Source: Acidobacteriaceae bacterium
GTDB lineage: Bacteria; Acidobacteriota; Terriglobia; Terriglobales; Acidobacteriaceae
Reading direction: 5' to 3'
Length of the DNA: 64,000 bases
Assembly (NCBI GenBank): GCA_003134995.1
Contig: PLDC01000029.1
Coordinates: 124,001 to 188,000 of the forward strand
A program made the position numbers and the translations under genes. This document shows positions 16,189-24,518 of the stretch, one piece after another. The notes beneath the pieces are model-generated. The model saw only the letters and a list, made by a program, of their open reading frames with translations, did no database searches and was not told the origin of the DNA. How positions within the stretch are numbered: the first letter of the stretch is position 1; every line of letters begins with the position of its first letter.

Positions 16189-16686
16189 TCACGCAGCGCG
16201 GGGTGCGGACAGTGCCTCGTATTCGCTTTGCGACTGTGCCGGCAGCAGCACCCACAACGTGTAGATTCCGAGGGCCGTGCCGAAGGGCACGTTGAATAGC
16301 GCGATGAAGCCCAACACCAGCGCGATCACTCGTGCCCAAGGCTCGCGCTGCATCAATCCCCATCCGGCAATGAATCCGCAGAGCGCCTTCGCCAGGATGA
16401 AAATACCGACCGCGCTCAGCAGCGGACGCAGAAAGCCGACAGGCGCCTCGGGAGCGATCTCATGCATATGAGCGAACAACGTGTTGGCAAGAATGAACAA
16501 GATCACGCCGCCGAGGGTGTTGAGTGCAGACATGGCCAGCCAAAGAATCCCGAGTAAATGAAGATGCGATTGCACGCGCCCGGGACGCTGCTGAATAACC
16601 GCCAGCGGCCCAACGATCTGTTTGCCGCACCGGCTGCAAAATCCCTGACCCGCTTGCACCGCTGCCCCACATCCATCGCAGAACAT
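16189..16686 (-). CDS. Zinc-ribbon membrane protein
   Basis: 165 aa. Zinc ribbon MFCDGCGAAVQAGQGFCSRCGKQ at the N-terminus, then four hydrophobic segments (LLGILWLAMSALNTLGG, ILFILAN, GIFILAKALCGFIAGWGLM, VIALVLGFIALFNVPFGTALGIYTLWVLL). GGAGG 6 bp before ATG 16686 fixes the start. The membrane part resembles small DUF2127/YIP-like integral domains but is not assigned. The same zinc-ribbon opening occurs in the protein at 14931. Confidence 0.8.
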   Translation of the reverse strand: MFCDGCGAAVQAGQGFCSRCGKQIVGPLAVIQQRPGRVQSHLHLLGILWLAMSALNTLGGVILFILANTLFAHMHEIAPEAPVGFLRPLLSAVGIFILAKALCGFIAGWGLMQREPWARVIALVLGFIALFNVPFGTALGIYTLWVLLPAQSQSEYEALSAPRAA

Positions 16687-16826
16687 TGATTTCCTCCGGC
16701 ATGGATTCCTGATCGGAATCTCGCTGCCAAAATCGCCGCCGAACACGATTCCCAAAAGATGATACGTAAAATCGCGCGCAAGAGTTTAGTCGAATTGCTT
16801 TTAGCCGCGAAAGTTATCGTGGCACA

Positions 16827-16857
16827 AACGAAAAGGCCGCCCGGCAACAGGGCGACC
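16827..16857 (-). terminator. Rho-independent terminator
   Basis: On the minus strand GGTCGCCC, loop TGTTGCC, GGGCGGCC (one mismatch), then TTTTCGTTT. It ends the candidate small RNA. On the plus strand the flanking AAAA and TCTTCTTTT make it possibly bidirectional. Confidence 0.7.
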
Positions 16858-16917
16858 TCTTCTTTTCAAGGGAGAATAGTTCCAACGGAGGCAAATTATC
16901 CCGTTAAAACTTTCTTG
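16828..16917 (-). ncRNA. Candidate small RNA, about 90 nt
   Basis: An AT-rich island between two genes holds, on the minus strand, a near-consensus promoter (16953-16924), a predicted start near 16917, about 60 nt without an open frame, and a GC-rich hairpin followed by TTTTCGTTT. The transcript would carry an AACGG/CCGTT stem and two single-stranded pyrimidine patches, GCCUCCG and CUCCCUU, that could pair with Shine-Dalgarno sequences. It may belong to a known Acidobacteriota RNA family such as Acido-1; I cannot decide that by eye. Confidence 0.55.
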
Positions 16918-16923
16918 TATAAA

Positions 16924-16953
16924 ATCTTATGAGCCGAAAAAGGGGGGTGTCAA
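16924..16953 (-). promoter_or_regulatory. Sigma-70 promoter of candidate small RNA
   Basis: TTGACA (16953-16948), 18-bp spacer, TAAGAT (16929-16924). It is the best promoter match I found by eye in the window and faces away from any start codon within 200 bp, which argues for a non-coding transcript. Confidence 0.65.
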
Positions 16954-17079
16954 GCGTTTTTTGGTAAATAAATGTCTTTAGTTTCAATAACTTACATAAA
17001 TAATCAACATTCCGCCGAATTGTTTCAATTTGAGACGGGAGCGCGTCGAAAGTCGCCTAAGGCAATACTTCTAAGGCAC

Positions 17080-18270
17080 TTAGGACTGCTTTGAGGTGTC
17101 GGCGGGCCCCCCTGGGCGCATCGCAGACCCGCGCGCGGCCGGTTCGCCCAGGTGGAGGGAAATGAACTCGGTTTGGTCGGAACGGCCGAAAACCCGGCCC
17201 GGAAAATAGCGCCGCAAGAGGACTCGGGCGCCGCCGAAGGCGAGTCCCGCGGCCAGCGAGATCGCGCCCACGAGAATGCACAGCAAAATAATGTTTACCA
17301 GCAGATTAGCGATGTTGTTCTTTTTGTCGAAGTAGGTGTTCTCGTTCCAGGTGACGCTCGCCTCGTAATTCACCGCGCCCAAAAGCGTCTGTGCGTCGCT
17401 TTGCGAAAGCGTGCCGGCCGCAATCGCAACGATCGGCCCCGTGCGCTTATCGAAGAATGGTCCGATATTCTCGACCGAAGAAACCCCAGCCTCGGGCTTC
17501 GCCGCGTTGTGCGCGGCATCGATGCGCCGTAAATGTTCGGCAGCCAATGCCGGCGTCGGATACTCGATCAGCATCAGCGTGGTTGCTCCACTGGGAGTGG
17601 AGTATTGTCCCAGAACCACTTCAGGGTTCGCGCCGAAATCGACCAGATCCGCGGGAAGCGGAGACGCAATCGCTCCCAGAGCCAGCGGTCCCTCGGCGTA
17701 TTTTTCTGTATTCGCCTGATAGCCGTGGTGCGGCATGAAAGCCAAGATCGGAGGCAGGTTGCCCGCGTTTCCGCTGGGGCGTGGCAACAGGCCCGCCAAC
17801 TCGCGCAGTCCTGCGGGCGACATCGGCGTCAACTGGCTGAACACAGCCTCCACCACGATGTGACCGCGGTAGAACAGGACACGTTGATTCAGCGATGCTC
17901 CCTGGTCGCCGATTTCCTCCCGCGCCATCTCTGGCTGCAGATAGAAGCTGTAGGCGCCGAAAGCACCGCTTGCGTCGGTGAATCGCGCAGCGCGAATTTT
18001 CAGCGTGCGGCCGTCGTCACTCTTATAGGTGGCTGCCTCGAAATCCGTGAACCCGTATTCCTTCAACAACGCGGCATTGGTAGGATCTGCGGTCGCCACA
18101 TCTTTGCTGGCCTGAGTGGCGCCCTCAATCTGCCATCCGGCAAACTGCTTTGGCAGGATCGGCGGTGCCGCAGAAACTGCGGCAGGATTGGCGGCGAAGC
18201 CGAGGCCGCCGGCAACGGTGATCAATAGAAGAAGACACTTCAATGAACGCATGGATGGACCGCCGGGCAC
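17080..18270 (-). CDS. Exported membrane protein (DUF6599-like)
   Basis: 396 aa. It starts at GTG 18270, supported by AAGGGG at 6 bp; ATG 18252 is the alternative. Signal peptide (LLLLITVAGGLGF), then a large extracytoplasmic domain beginning ILPKQFAGWQIEG and containing FTDFEAATYKSDDGRTLKI and FTDASGAFGAYSFYLQ. One transmembrane helix lies near the C-terminus (LLVNIILLCILVGAISLAAGLAFGG), with a short cytosolic basic tail. It matches my memory of the DUF6599 proteins common in Acidobacteriota. Function unknown. Confidence 0.8.
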   Translation of the reverse strand: MPGGPSMRSLKCLLLLITVAGGLGFAANPAAVSAAPPILPKQFAGWQIEGATQASKDVATADPTNAALLKEYGFTDFEAATYKSDDGRTLKIRAARFTDASGAFGAYSFYLQPEMAREEIGDQGASLNQRVLFYRGHIVVEAVFSQLTPMSPAGLRELAGLLPRPSGNAGNLPPILAFMPHHGYQANTEKYAEGPLALGAIASPLPADLVDFGANPEVVLGQYSTPSGATTLMLIEYPTPALAAEHLRRIDAAHNAAKPEAGVSSVENIGPFFDKRTGPIVAIAAGTLSQSDAQTLLGAVNYEASVTWNENTYFDKKNNIANLLVNIILLCILVGAISLAAGLAFGGARVLLRRYFPGRVFGRSDQTEFISLHLGEPAARGSAMRPGGPADTSKQS

Positions 18271-18383
18271 AGAATCCCCTTGTGTAATTAGACCACAGAG
18301 GAGAGGAAAAAGTTCCGGGGCGGCGAAGACAGATCTCTAAACCAAAGCCGCTTGGATTAAACTGAGCCGCTAGAACCGGACTC

Positions 18384-18659
18384 TCAACGCCAGTCTTGTG
18401 CACCGTGATGGATGTGCAGGATCTCAACGGCCTCGGAAGTCAGTGAATACACGACAACATATGGAAGCGGCGCAAGCGGCAATTCTCTCGTGCCGCCACG
18501 GTGACCAGGTCTGCCGCGGTAGGGAGTGCTTTTGAGCGAACGGATACGCTCGTAAATCGTCCGCACAGTAGGTTCTGCGAAATGCGGATAGTGCCGCTGC
18601 AGATAGTTTTTGATATTTTCCAAATCGTCGGCGGCAGGTACGGTCCAACGAATGCGCAT
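18384..18659 (-). CDS. RelE/ParE-family toxin
   Basis: 91 aa. MRIRWTVPAADDLENIKNYLQRH, IYERIRSLKSTPYRGRPG, TRELPLAPLPYVVVYSLT and VEILHIHHGAQDW are the conserved blocks of the ParE/RelE fold. Family members inhibit gyrase (ParE) or cut mRNA (RelE). Its ATG directly abuts the antitoxin stop at 18660. Confidence 0.92.
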   Translation of the reverse strand: MRIRWTVPAADDLENIKNYLQRHYPHFAEPTVRTIYERIRSLKSTPYRGRPGHRGGTRELPLAPLPYVVVYSLTSEAVEILHIHHGAQDWR

Positions 18660-18884
18660 TCAGGCCTTGAACATCGCTTCAAGGCGGGCGTCCATTTGTT
18701 CTTCGCTGATAAACTCGCCCCGATCGGCTGCGGATATTCCTTTTTCTATAGCCTCGAGGAAGCGGGCTTCCTCGTTGAGATAGCGCGCAACAACATTCGT
18801 CACCAACCGTTCGGGGGCGGTTCCGGCTTTACTGGCGATCTGCGCAAGCTGCGCTTGCTGTTCCGGGCTGAGATGTACTTCCAT
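18660..18884 (-). CDS. ParD-like antitoxin
   Basis: 74 aa from ATG 18884 (a TTG 9 bp upstream is less likely). MEVHLSPEQQAQLAQIASKAG and ERLVTNVVARYLNEE form a ribbon-helix-helix. The C-terminal GEFISEEQMDARLEAMFK is the toxin-binding tail typical of ParD-like partners. First gene of the toxin-antitoxin operon. Confidence 0.88.
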   Translation of the reverse strand: MEVHLSPEQQAQLAQIASKAGTAPERLVTNVVARYLNEEARFLEAIEKGISAADRGEFISEEQMDARLEAMFKA

Positions 18885-18944
18885 GCGCTTCAAGATAAGC
18901 TAAAACCAGAAAGGGAGCAAGAGTGGCAACGGCTCTTGCCAGCC

Positions 18945-21167
18945 CTACTGGCCCGCGCCCTTATCCATCTTGCTGGCCACCTTAACGCCGCTGAGCCCGT
19001 TGGCGTACTTGGCGATGCCGCGGTAGAGCGACTCGGCGATGCGTTGGCGGTATTCGGCGGTCTCCAGATGGTGCTCGTCGGTGGGATTGCTGACAAAAGA
19101 AATCTCGGCAAGAATCGACGGCATGTTCGCGCCGATCAGAACAATGAATGGAGCCTTCTTCACTCCCCGGTCGCGAATCGCCGGACTCTTCGCCGCCAGC
19201 CCGCTGTGCAGCGCTTCCTGCACATCGCCGGCAAACTCGCGCGATTCCTCGATTTTTTCCTTGAGCGCGATCTTCTTCACCAGATCACGCAACTCATAAA
19301 TCGATTTCGCCGAAACCGCGTTCTCCCGCGCCGCCACATCCAGCGCCTCCGGCGAAGAAGTGAAATTCAGATAGTAAGTCTCAACTCCGCGGGCGTCGGC
19401 ATCGTGGCTCGAGTTCGCATGAACGGAGACAAACAAATCCGCACGCGCCTGATTCGCAATCGCAGTTCGTGTCTCCAGCGGAATGAATGTGTCGGTCTTG
19501 CGCGTGTAAACCACTTCCGCTCCGAGCCGGGTTTCCAGCAGCTTGCCTAAACGCCGGCTCACATCGAGGACGAGATCTTTTTCTTCCAATCCGTTCGGAC
19601 CAATCGTCCCGGTATCGTGCCCGCCGTGTCCGGGATCAATCACAATCTTGCCAATCTTCAATCCCAGCGCGCGAATCAGAGAGCGGTCCCCGCCAGCAGT
19701 AGGCCGCGCCGCATGAATGCCTAGTTCGGAGGATCGGGCGAGATTCGCATCCGAAGCCGAAGCCTCGGCGTCGTCCTCAGCGCTATCTGCCTGGGTCGTC
19801 GCAACCGCAGCTTTCCGCCCGGCCGCCGCTCGCTTCTTTGCCGCTCGACCATTTCGCCTCGCCAACTCAGCCGAAGATGCGCTAGTATCGTCATCGGCCT
19901 CCACGATTTTCTTGACCACGGAAGTCTGCGTCTTCTTGATCCCGACGCTAGGTTCTAAAGCGCGTGCAGTCGCGTCATCTTGGGAGCCACCGCCGTCAGG
20001 CAAAGACCCGCCGTCGGCGACCTCGGCCGCAGTGTTCTCCCCCGCATCCTTTTGCTCGAGTGTCTTTCCCCGCGCAGTGTTGCCCTCAACATCTTTGCCC
20101 GGATTATCCTTGCCATGAATATCAATAATCAGCCGGTAGGGATCAGGCAGCAAAAACGCGTCGTAATCGGAAAGGTCGTCGACCTCCAGCGCCACCTGCG
20201 TACCGCCCCGCGCCAACTGCGTCACGTGAACCTTCTTCAAGAAAGCATCATCCCCGTCGAAGGTCTTGCCTACCAGCGTAGAGGCCAGCTTCGTACCGCG
20301 CAGATCGAACAGGATGCGCGACGGATTATCGACCCGCCGGGAAGCGAACTTCACCTTGCCTTCCACATCAATGGCAACCCGCGTGTACTCAGGAGTCGAC
20401 CAGTGCCGGATGCCCGTTACCCTCGGCAATCCCGCAGATAGCGGCTCAGGGTCGTCTTTCACGGACGGTACAGAAGCAACCTGCGCATGAGAACCAGGCT
20501 CAACCCCGGCAACTTTCGCATTCTTATTGCCGCCGTTCTTTCCCTGCTCTTTCTTTGCCTGCTGTTTCTTTTCCGCCGCACGTCGCGCTTTCTCAGCTTT
20601 CGCTTCCCGGTTCACTTGCGCGACGTCGATTTCGGCAATGGCCTGCCGCGCCTCGTCAGCCAGTCGATTGTTGGGATAGCGTCGGAGAAATTCCTGGAAG
20701 GTAGCGCGCGCTGCGTCGGGGTTCTTGAGATCTTCTTTGTAAATCTCGCCGATGGTGAACAGCCCATCGAACCGGTACTTGCTGCCGGAATATTCGCGGC
20801 GCAGAAACTTGTACTGGTTGATCGCTTCGTTCAGGATTTTGTCATCGTTGAAACGCCGTCCCATTTCTACTAGCGTCTCGGCGACCGCGACCACGCTGGG
20901 CTCGGCTTTTGCGGAAGCGGGCGCTCCCATGTAAACCGACCGATAGGCATCCAACACGCGTTGATAGTTGACCCGCGCTCGAGCCGCCAGAGGACGGCCA
21001 TTCAGCGCCTCGCGCATCCGCTCCGCGGCGGCGAAATGCTGGCGTGCCCAAGCGTCGTTATGATGTGCAGGCGCACGCGTCGCCAGAGCAGCCGGTACAA
21101 GCGCGGCAAACCCGGCAAGCACCAGCAACGCTCTCCTCAGACCACGCTGGCGCGATAAGCTCTTCAA
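18945..21167 (-). CDS. N-acetylmuramoyl-L-alanine amidase with AMIN domain
   Basis: 740 aa, longer than typical AmiC. After a signal peptide come a TPR-like helical region (about 40-190) and a KAEKARRAAEKKQQ charged stretch. An AMIN domain follows (about 255-350, RHWSTPEYTRVAIDVEGKV), then a low-complexity acidic/basic linker. The Amidase_3 domain (about 515-720) has KIVIDPGHGGHDTG, EKDLVLDVSRRL, SVHANSS and ILAEISFVSN, which supply the zinc His/Glu ligands. It cleaves the peptide stem from peptidoglycan in the periplasm, usually at division. The next gene upstream on this strand is a lytic transglycosylase, so these are two wall hydrolases side by side. Confidence 0.94.
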   Translation of the reverse strand: MKSLSRQRGLRRALLVLAGFAALVPAALATRAPAHHNDAWARQHFAAAERMREALNGRPLAARARVNYQRVLDAYRSVYMGAPASAKAEPSVVAVAETLVEMGRRFNDDKILNEAINQYKFLRREYSGSKYRFDGLFTIGEIYKEDLKNPDAARATFQEFLRRYPNNRLADEARQAIAEIDVAQVNREAKAEKARRAAEKKQQAKKEQGKNGGNKNAKVAGVEPGSHAQVASVPSVKDDPEPLSAGLPRVTGIRHWSTPEYTRVAIDVEGKVKFASRRVDNPSRILFDLRGTKLASTLVGKTFDGDDAFLKKVHVTQLARGGTQVALEVDDLSDYDAFLLPDPYRLIIDIHGKDNPGKDVEGNTARGKTLEQKDAGENTAAEVADGGSLPDGGGSQDDATARALEPSVGIKKTQTSVVKKIVEADDDTSASSAELARRNGRAAKKRAAAGRKAAVATTQADSAEDDAEASASDANLARSSELGIHAARPTAGGDRSLIRALGLKIGKIVIDPGHGGHDTGTIGPNGLEEKDLVLDVSRRLGKLLETRLGAEVVYTRKTDTFIPLETRTAIANQARADLFVSVHANSSHDADARGVETYYLNFTSSPEALDVAARENAVSAKSIYELRDLVKKIALKEKIEESREFAGDVQEALHSGLAAKSPAIRDRGVKKAPFIVLIGANMPSILAEISFVSNPTDEHHLETAEYRQRIAESLYRGIAKYANGLSGVKVASKMDKGAGQ

Positions 21168-21298
21168 GATAATCTACCCGATTTGAATCCCGTTGCGTCG
21201 GCCCGCAGGCGGCCGCCGGTCGTCCTCGCTAGTCGATTCGCGGATACCCCGCAGCACGAATCTTTAAAGAGCTTAAATTAAAACCCGCGCCCGAAACG

Positions 21299-22177
21299 CT
21301 AATCCGTGTTGCTGATGTAGAGCACTCCCCGCGCATCCCGCTGAACCGTCACCGGTTCATGCGAAGCGCCCGACTCAAAAACGGACCCTCCGTAATATAA
21401 ATTGGTGATCCTCCGGACGTAATTCTGCGTTTCGGCGTAGCGCGGCACGCCCGAACTGCGCGCCACCGCTCCCGCTCCTGCGTTATAAGCAGCCAGGGTC
21501 AGCCTGACGTCGCCGCCATAGCTTTCCAGAAGCTGCTTCAAATGTCGAACCCCGGCGTCCACATTTTGTTCCGGGTCAAACGGGTTTTTCACCTTCAACT
21601 GCCGGGCCGTAGCGGGCATCAGTTGCATCAGCCCCATCGCGCCCTTTCGCGAAACCGCGTTGGGATTGAAGTTCGATTCTACCTTCACTACCGCCCGTAC
21701 CAGGTTGGGGTCCACATTATGCCGCGCCGCCGCCTGCTCGATCGCGGCGTCAATGTCGCCAGACGTAGCCAGCGGCCCGCGGAAGTTTGCCGTGACGATC
21801 TTGGCATTGGCCGATTGGCTGGACTCGTGTCCCATGTACTGGTCAACCTCAGCCGCCGCCGACTTTGCAGCTCGCATCACTGCTGCATTGGGCGCAGGCA
21901 CCGGCTTCCAACGGTTCTCCTTCGAACTCCAATACTTTAGGTTGCGCCGCGGCGCTTCCGATGTTTCCGCGCGTCGGGCCGGACTCGCCGCCACAGAGTC
22001 ATTCACGTAGATTTTCCGGCCATGCTCATCGCTGGTTGTGATCTTGGTGGGAACGATCTTGGGTGCAGTAGCTTTATCGGAAGATCCGTCCCCATCGTCG
22101 GCGCGGAGCGGCGTGAGAGAAAAAGAGGTCGCGGCTAAAGTGCTGGCCATCAGTGCGATTTGCAGGCGCTTTCGCAT
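21299..22177 (-). CDS. Lytic transglycosylase, SLT domain
   Basis: 292 aa. Signal peptide, then a Lys/Ser/Thr-rich region. The C-terminal SLT (Slt70-type) domain starts at IDAAIEQAAARHNVDPNLVRAVVKVESNF, whose final Glu is the catalytic acid. AVSRKGAMGLMQLMPATARQL, NVDAGVRHLKQLL and LTLAAYNAGAGAV follow. It cuts glycan strands to form 1,6-anhydromuramic ends in the periplasm. Confidence 0.95.
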   Translation of the reverse strand: MRKRLQIALMASTLAATSFSLTPLRADDGDGSSDKATAPKIVPTKITTSDEHGRKIYVNDSVAASPARRAETSEAPRRNLKYWSSKENRWKPVPAPNAAVMRAAKSAAAEVDQYMGHESSQSANAKIVTANFRGPLATSGDIDAAIEQAAARHNVDPNLVRAVVKVESNFNPNAVSRKGAMGLMQLMPATARQLKVKNPFDPEQNVDAGVRHLKQLLESYGGDVRLTLAAYNAGAGAVARSSGVPRYAETQNYVRRITNLYYGGSVFESGASHEPVTVQRDARGVLYISNTD

Positions 22178-22573
22178 TACCGGGCAATCCTCGTGGCGAA
22201 GACAAAGGGAAATCGATCAAGACAGACTTCACCCTCGCATCTCGCTACCCGGAACCTGAGGGAGAATTCCTACCAGAGTAAAACGATTATAGGCCTGCCA
22301 GATAGCGGCAGCAATCTATCTGAAGGCTGTAGAACCACTAGAGTAATCTCGGTAACTTACTGAAAAAATGGGATTACTTGGGATGTCATCCCCGCATCAG
22401 GCCGAAAGCCCGGTGAGGAACCTGCTGTTTTCTGCGGCTGACCTGAATAGCAGCGAACCAGTTCCGACGGCCTAGCCAATAGGCAAGCGCCAAGCGTGCG
22501 CGCAATTGAGTCGCTGAAACATCTGCTACGCGTCATGTATTTCACCAACCAAGCTATGAATTTGGCGAAAGCC
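22178..22573. other. Intergenic stretch without gene
   Basis: 396 bp between the SLT gene and the HTH antitoxin, both on the minus strand. No convincing frame. Positions about 22384-22430 (GTCATCCCC ... GAGGAACCTGCTG) look like a degenerate copy of the palindromic element at 2520-2611. The rest shows nothing I recognise. Confidence 0.5.
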
Positions 22574-22912
22574 CTAAGGGGCGAAAGTCACTTCCTGGAA
22601 GGGTTCACCTCTGTGACGACGGCTGACCTCGATCGTCACCTTTCGATCAAGCCGCCTCAGAAAATTCAGCAGTTTGTCGGTCGTGAACCGGCTGAAGTGC
22701 CCGTTCATCAGATGCGAGACATCAGGCTGTGCAATGCCCAATACGTCGGCGATTTCGCGCCGTTTCAGCTTCCCGTCCTTCAGAATTTTGAAGACGTGAT
22801 ATCCGATCTGCGCCCGCGCGAGAAGCTGATCGGCCTCCTTGAGACCGAGATCCGCGAAGACGTTGCCGGAGCCTTCTTCGAACTCAATTCGCTTTCGCTT
22901 TGTCGTATTCAC
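22574..22912 (-). CDS. XRE-type HTH antitoxin (HigA-like)
   Basis: 112 aa. The helix-turn-helix GKLKRREIADVLGIAQPDVSHLMNGHFSRFTTDKLLNFLRRL is a canonical XRE/HigA domain. The start is GTG and overlaps the toxin reading frame by 29 bp. The partner at 22884 is a RelE/Gp49-type toxin; this toxin-first order is usual for HigBA. Confidence 0.88.
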   Translation of the reverse strand: MNTTKRKRIEFEEGSGNVFADLGLKEADQLLARAQIGYHVFKILKDGKLKRREIADVLGIAQPDVSHLMNGHFSRFTTDKLLNFLRRLDRKVTIEVSRRHRGEPFQEVTFAP

Positions 22913-23273
22913 GCGCTAGTTCCTGTGCTTCCGTGTATCGCTTCTTGATCAGGTCAACATCTCGCTTCGGGGTTTCAATGCCTTTCTTCGATTTCTTCTG
23001 AAAGATGTGCAAAACATAGATCCGCCTACCAATCTGCAGCGTCAGCACGACGCGGTAAGCATCGGACGCGTATCGAAGGGCAATCTCAACCACTCCGCTA
23101 CCGACACCCCGAAAGGGCTTGGCGTCCCTCGGCATTCCACCAAACTGCATGAGCTGAAGCTCATCGCCCAGCACCTTTTTGGGCGCCCTCTGGAAAGTCT
23201 CGAAGGTTCTTTTTTGAATCTCCGAGCCACACAATGGGCCGCAGTACCTGAGGGTTGGGCCTATCCAAGCCAC
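22884..23273 (-). CDS. HigB/Gp49-type toxin
   Basis: 129 aa, starting at GTG (MAWIGPTL). Conserved blocks are FQRAPKKVLGDELQLMQFGG, DAKPFRGVGSGVVEIALRY, YRVVLTLQIGRRIYVLHIFQKKSKKGIETPKRDVDLIKKR and the final RYTEAQELA. This is the phage-derived Gp49-like HigB family, ribosome-dependent mRNA interferases. The N-terminus is less conserved than the rest. It is first in the operon. Confidence 0.88.
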   Translation of the reverse strand: MAWIGPTLRYCGPLCGSEIQKRTFETFQRAPKKVLGDELQLMQFGGMPRDAKPFRGVGSGVVEIALRYASDAYRVVLTLQIGRRIYVLHIFQKKSKKGIETPKRDVDLIKKRYTEAQELAREYDKAKAN

Positions 23274-23285
23274 ACCTCGATAATA

Positions 23286-23303
23286 TATAGCAAATTTACT
23301 ATA
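23286..23303. promoter_or_regulatory. Operator/promoter of HigBA-like module
   Basis: Near-perfect 18-bp palindrome, TATAG and CTATA arms around CAAATTTA, 13 bp upstream of the toxin GTG. On the minus strand TTTACG and TATATT with 17 bp between them flank it, so a bound repressor would cover the promoter. Confidence 0.6.
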
Positions 23304-23322
23304 ACGTAAAGCCGAAAATCCT

Positions 23323-24420
23323 TTAGGCCTTCTCCAAAGCCAAACTCAATCCATCCAGCGACAACGAGCGCAGCAGGTTCCGCCGCATTCCGCGTTCCAC
23401 GTCGGCCAGCCGGTCCGAAGCTGCCGCGATCCACTCGAAGTCTGCAGCCTCAGCCATCTTCGCGAGCTGGCTCTGAATGTCTGTGTTGTGAAGCATTGCA
23501 CTTGCCCCCGATCCAAGAAACATCAGATCGCGCAGCAGCGAATACAGCGTGCGGAGAAGTTGTTCCGTCTTTTCCCGTCCCTCAGCTCCGGCCCGATAGC
23601 TCTCAGTGATCTTGAACAGCGCAGTGTGCTCGCCTCCGAGCAGCGCCGAGTTGAGAATGGCCATCGCGTCAGCCCGCGCCGCAATGTAACTCTCCACATC
23701 GAAGCCACGAGCCCGCCCCAACGCGCCTTCGCTCAACCGCGCAACCAGCGCCCGCTGCGGTGCCTTCCATTCCGGACGTTGCTCCGCCAAATATCGCTCC
23801 ACGTCCTCCACTGGCACAGCCCCCAGGTGAAATACCATCGACCGCGAACGGATCGTAGGCAGCAACTCGCCCGGATTCTCTGAAAGCAAAAATATCGTAG
23901 CGAACTCCGGAGGCTCTTCCAGAACCTTCAACAAAGAATTCGCCGCTTCTTTCATGAACGCAGAATCAGTAAAGATATAAACCCGCTCACGCGCCTCCGC
24001 CGGTCGGTAATAAATCGTCTCAATCACCCGCCGCACCTGATCCACTTTGATCATCATCTGCGGAGGATCCGGAGGAATCACCAGCACATCGGGATGAGTC
24101 TGCACAAACAGCCGCGTATCTTTCTTATCCGCCTCGCGCAGCCCTTCGCGCGCCTCCACCGCCTCGGCAAACCGCGCATCGAGATCGGCAGCCAGCGCAA
24201 TGCGCCGGCAATTCGCGCACTGCCCGCAAAAATCAGGCAGCCCGTCCGTTTCTGTAGGGGCCAAACAATTCAAAGCCTGCGCCAGCATAAGCGCCAGCGT
24301 ATACTTGCCCGCCCCGCGCGCCCCCGCAAGAATCACCGCATGCGGAAACCGCCCGCGCGCCAGCATATCGCGCAAGCGATGAACAGTTTCGGCATTCCCG
24401 TGAAAATCAGAAAATCCCAT
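23323..24420 (-). CDS. holB: DNA polymerase III subunit delta'
   Basis: 365 aa clamp-loader subunit. AVILAGARGAGKYTLALMLAQALNC is the P-loop. The four-Cys zinc site is LNC ... DFCGQCANC, VDQVRRVIETIYYRP precedes the Walker B region, and KEAANSLLKVLEEPP carries the SRC-like sensor. It helps load the sliding clamp in the replisome. It follows tmk on the same strand, a common bacterial pairing. Confidence 0.9.
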   Translation of the reverse strand: MGFSDFHGNAETVHRLRDMLARGRFPHAVILAGARGAGKYTLALMLAQALNCLAPTETDGLPDFCGQCANCRRIALAADLDARFAEAVEAREGLREADKKDTRLFVQTHPDVLVIPPDPPQMMIKVDQVRRVIETIYYRPAEARERVYIFTDSAFMKEAANSLLKVLEEPPEFATIFLLSENPGELLPTIRSRSMVFHLGAVPVEDVERYLAEQRPEWKAPQRALVARLSEGALGRARGFDVESYIAARADAMAILNSALLGGEHTALFKITESYRAGAEGREKTEQLLRTLYSLLRDLMFLGSGASAMLHNTDIQSQLAKMAEAADFEWIAAASDRLADVERGMRRNLLRSLSLDGLSLALEKA

Positions 24421-24443
24421 TGCTTATCCAAACAAAAAATCTA

Positions 24444-24514
24444 CCACGGAGACACGGAGTCACAGAGAAAACAAATCCAAGGAAGTATTTCTCCGTGACT
24501 CCGTGTCTCCGTGG
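24444..24514. repeat. Inverted pair of octamer repeat arrays
   Basis: Left arm 24444-24467 consists of 8-bp units (CACGGAGA, CACGGAGT, CACAGAG). Right arm 24491-24514 is its reverse complement with one mismatch, and the loop is 23 bp. It fills the spacer between tmk and holB and would form a long mRNA hairpin. Its architecture parallels the element at 62476-62566. A solo, more irregular relative (ACACAGAGGACACAGGGG) lies at about 1451-1470. Confidence 0.8.
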
Positions 24515-24518
24515 TGGA

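Noticed and set aside
18501..19550. Plus-strand open frame of 349 codons over the amidase gene
   Set aside because: It mirrors the amidase on the other strand, has no family-like motif or ribosome site, and comes from high-GC codon bias.
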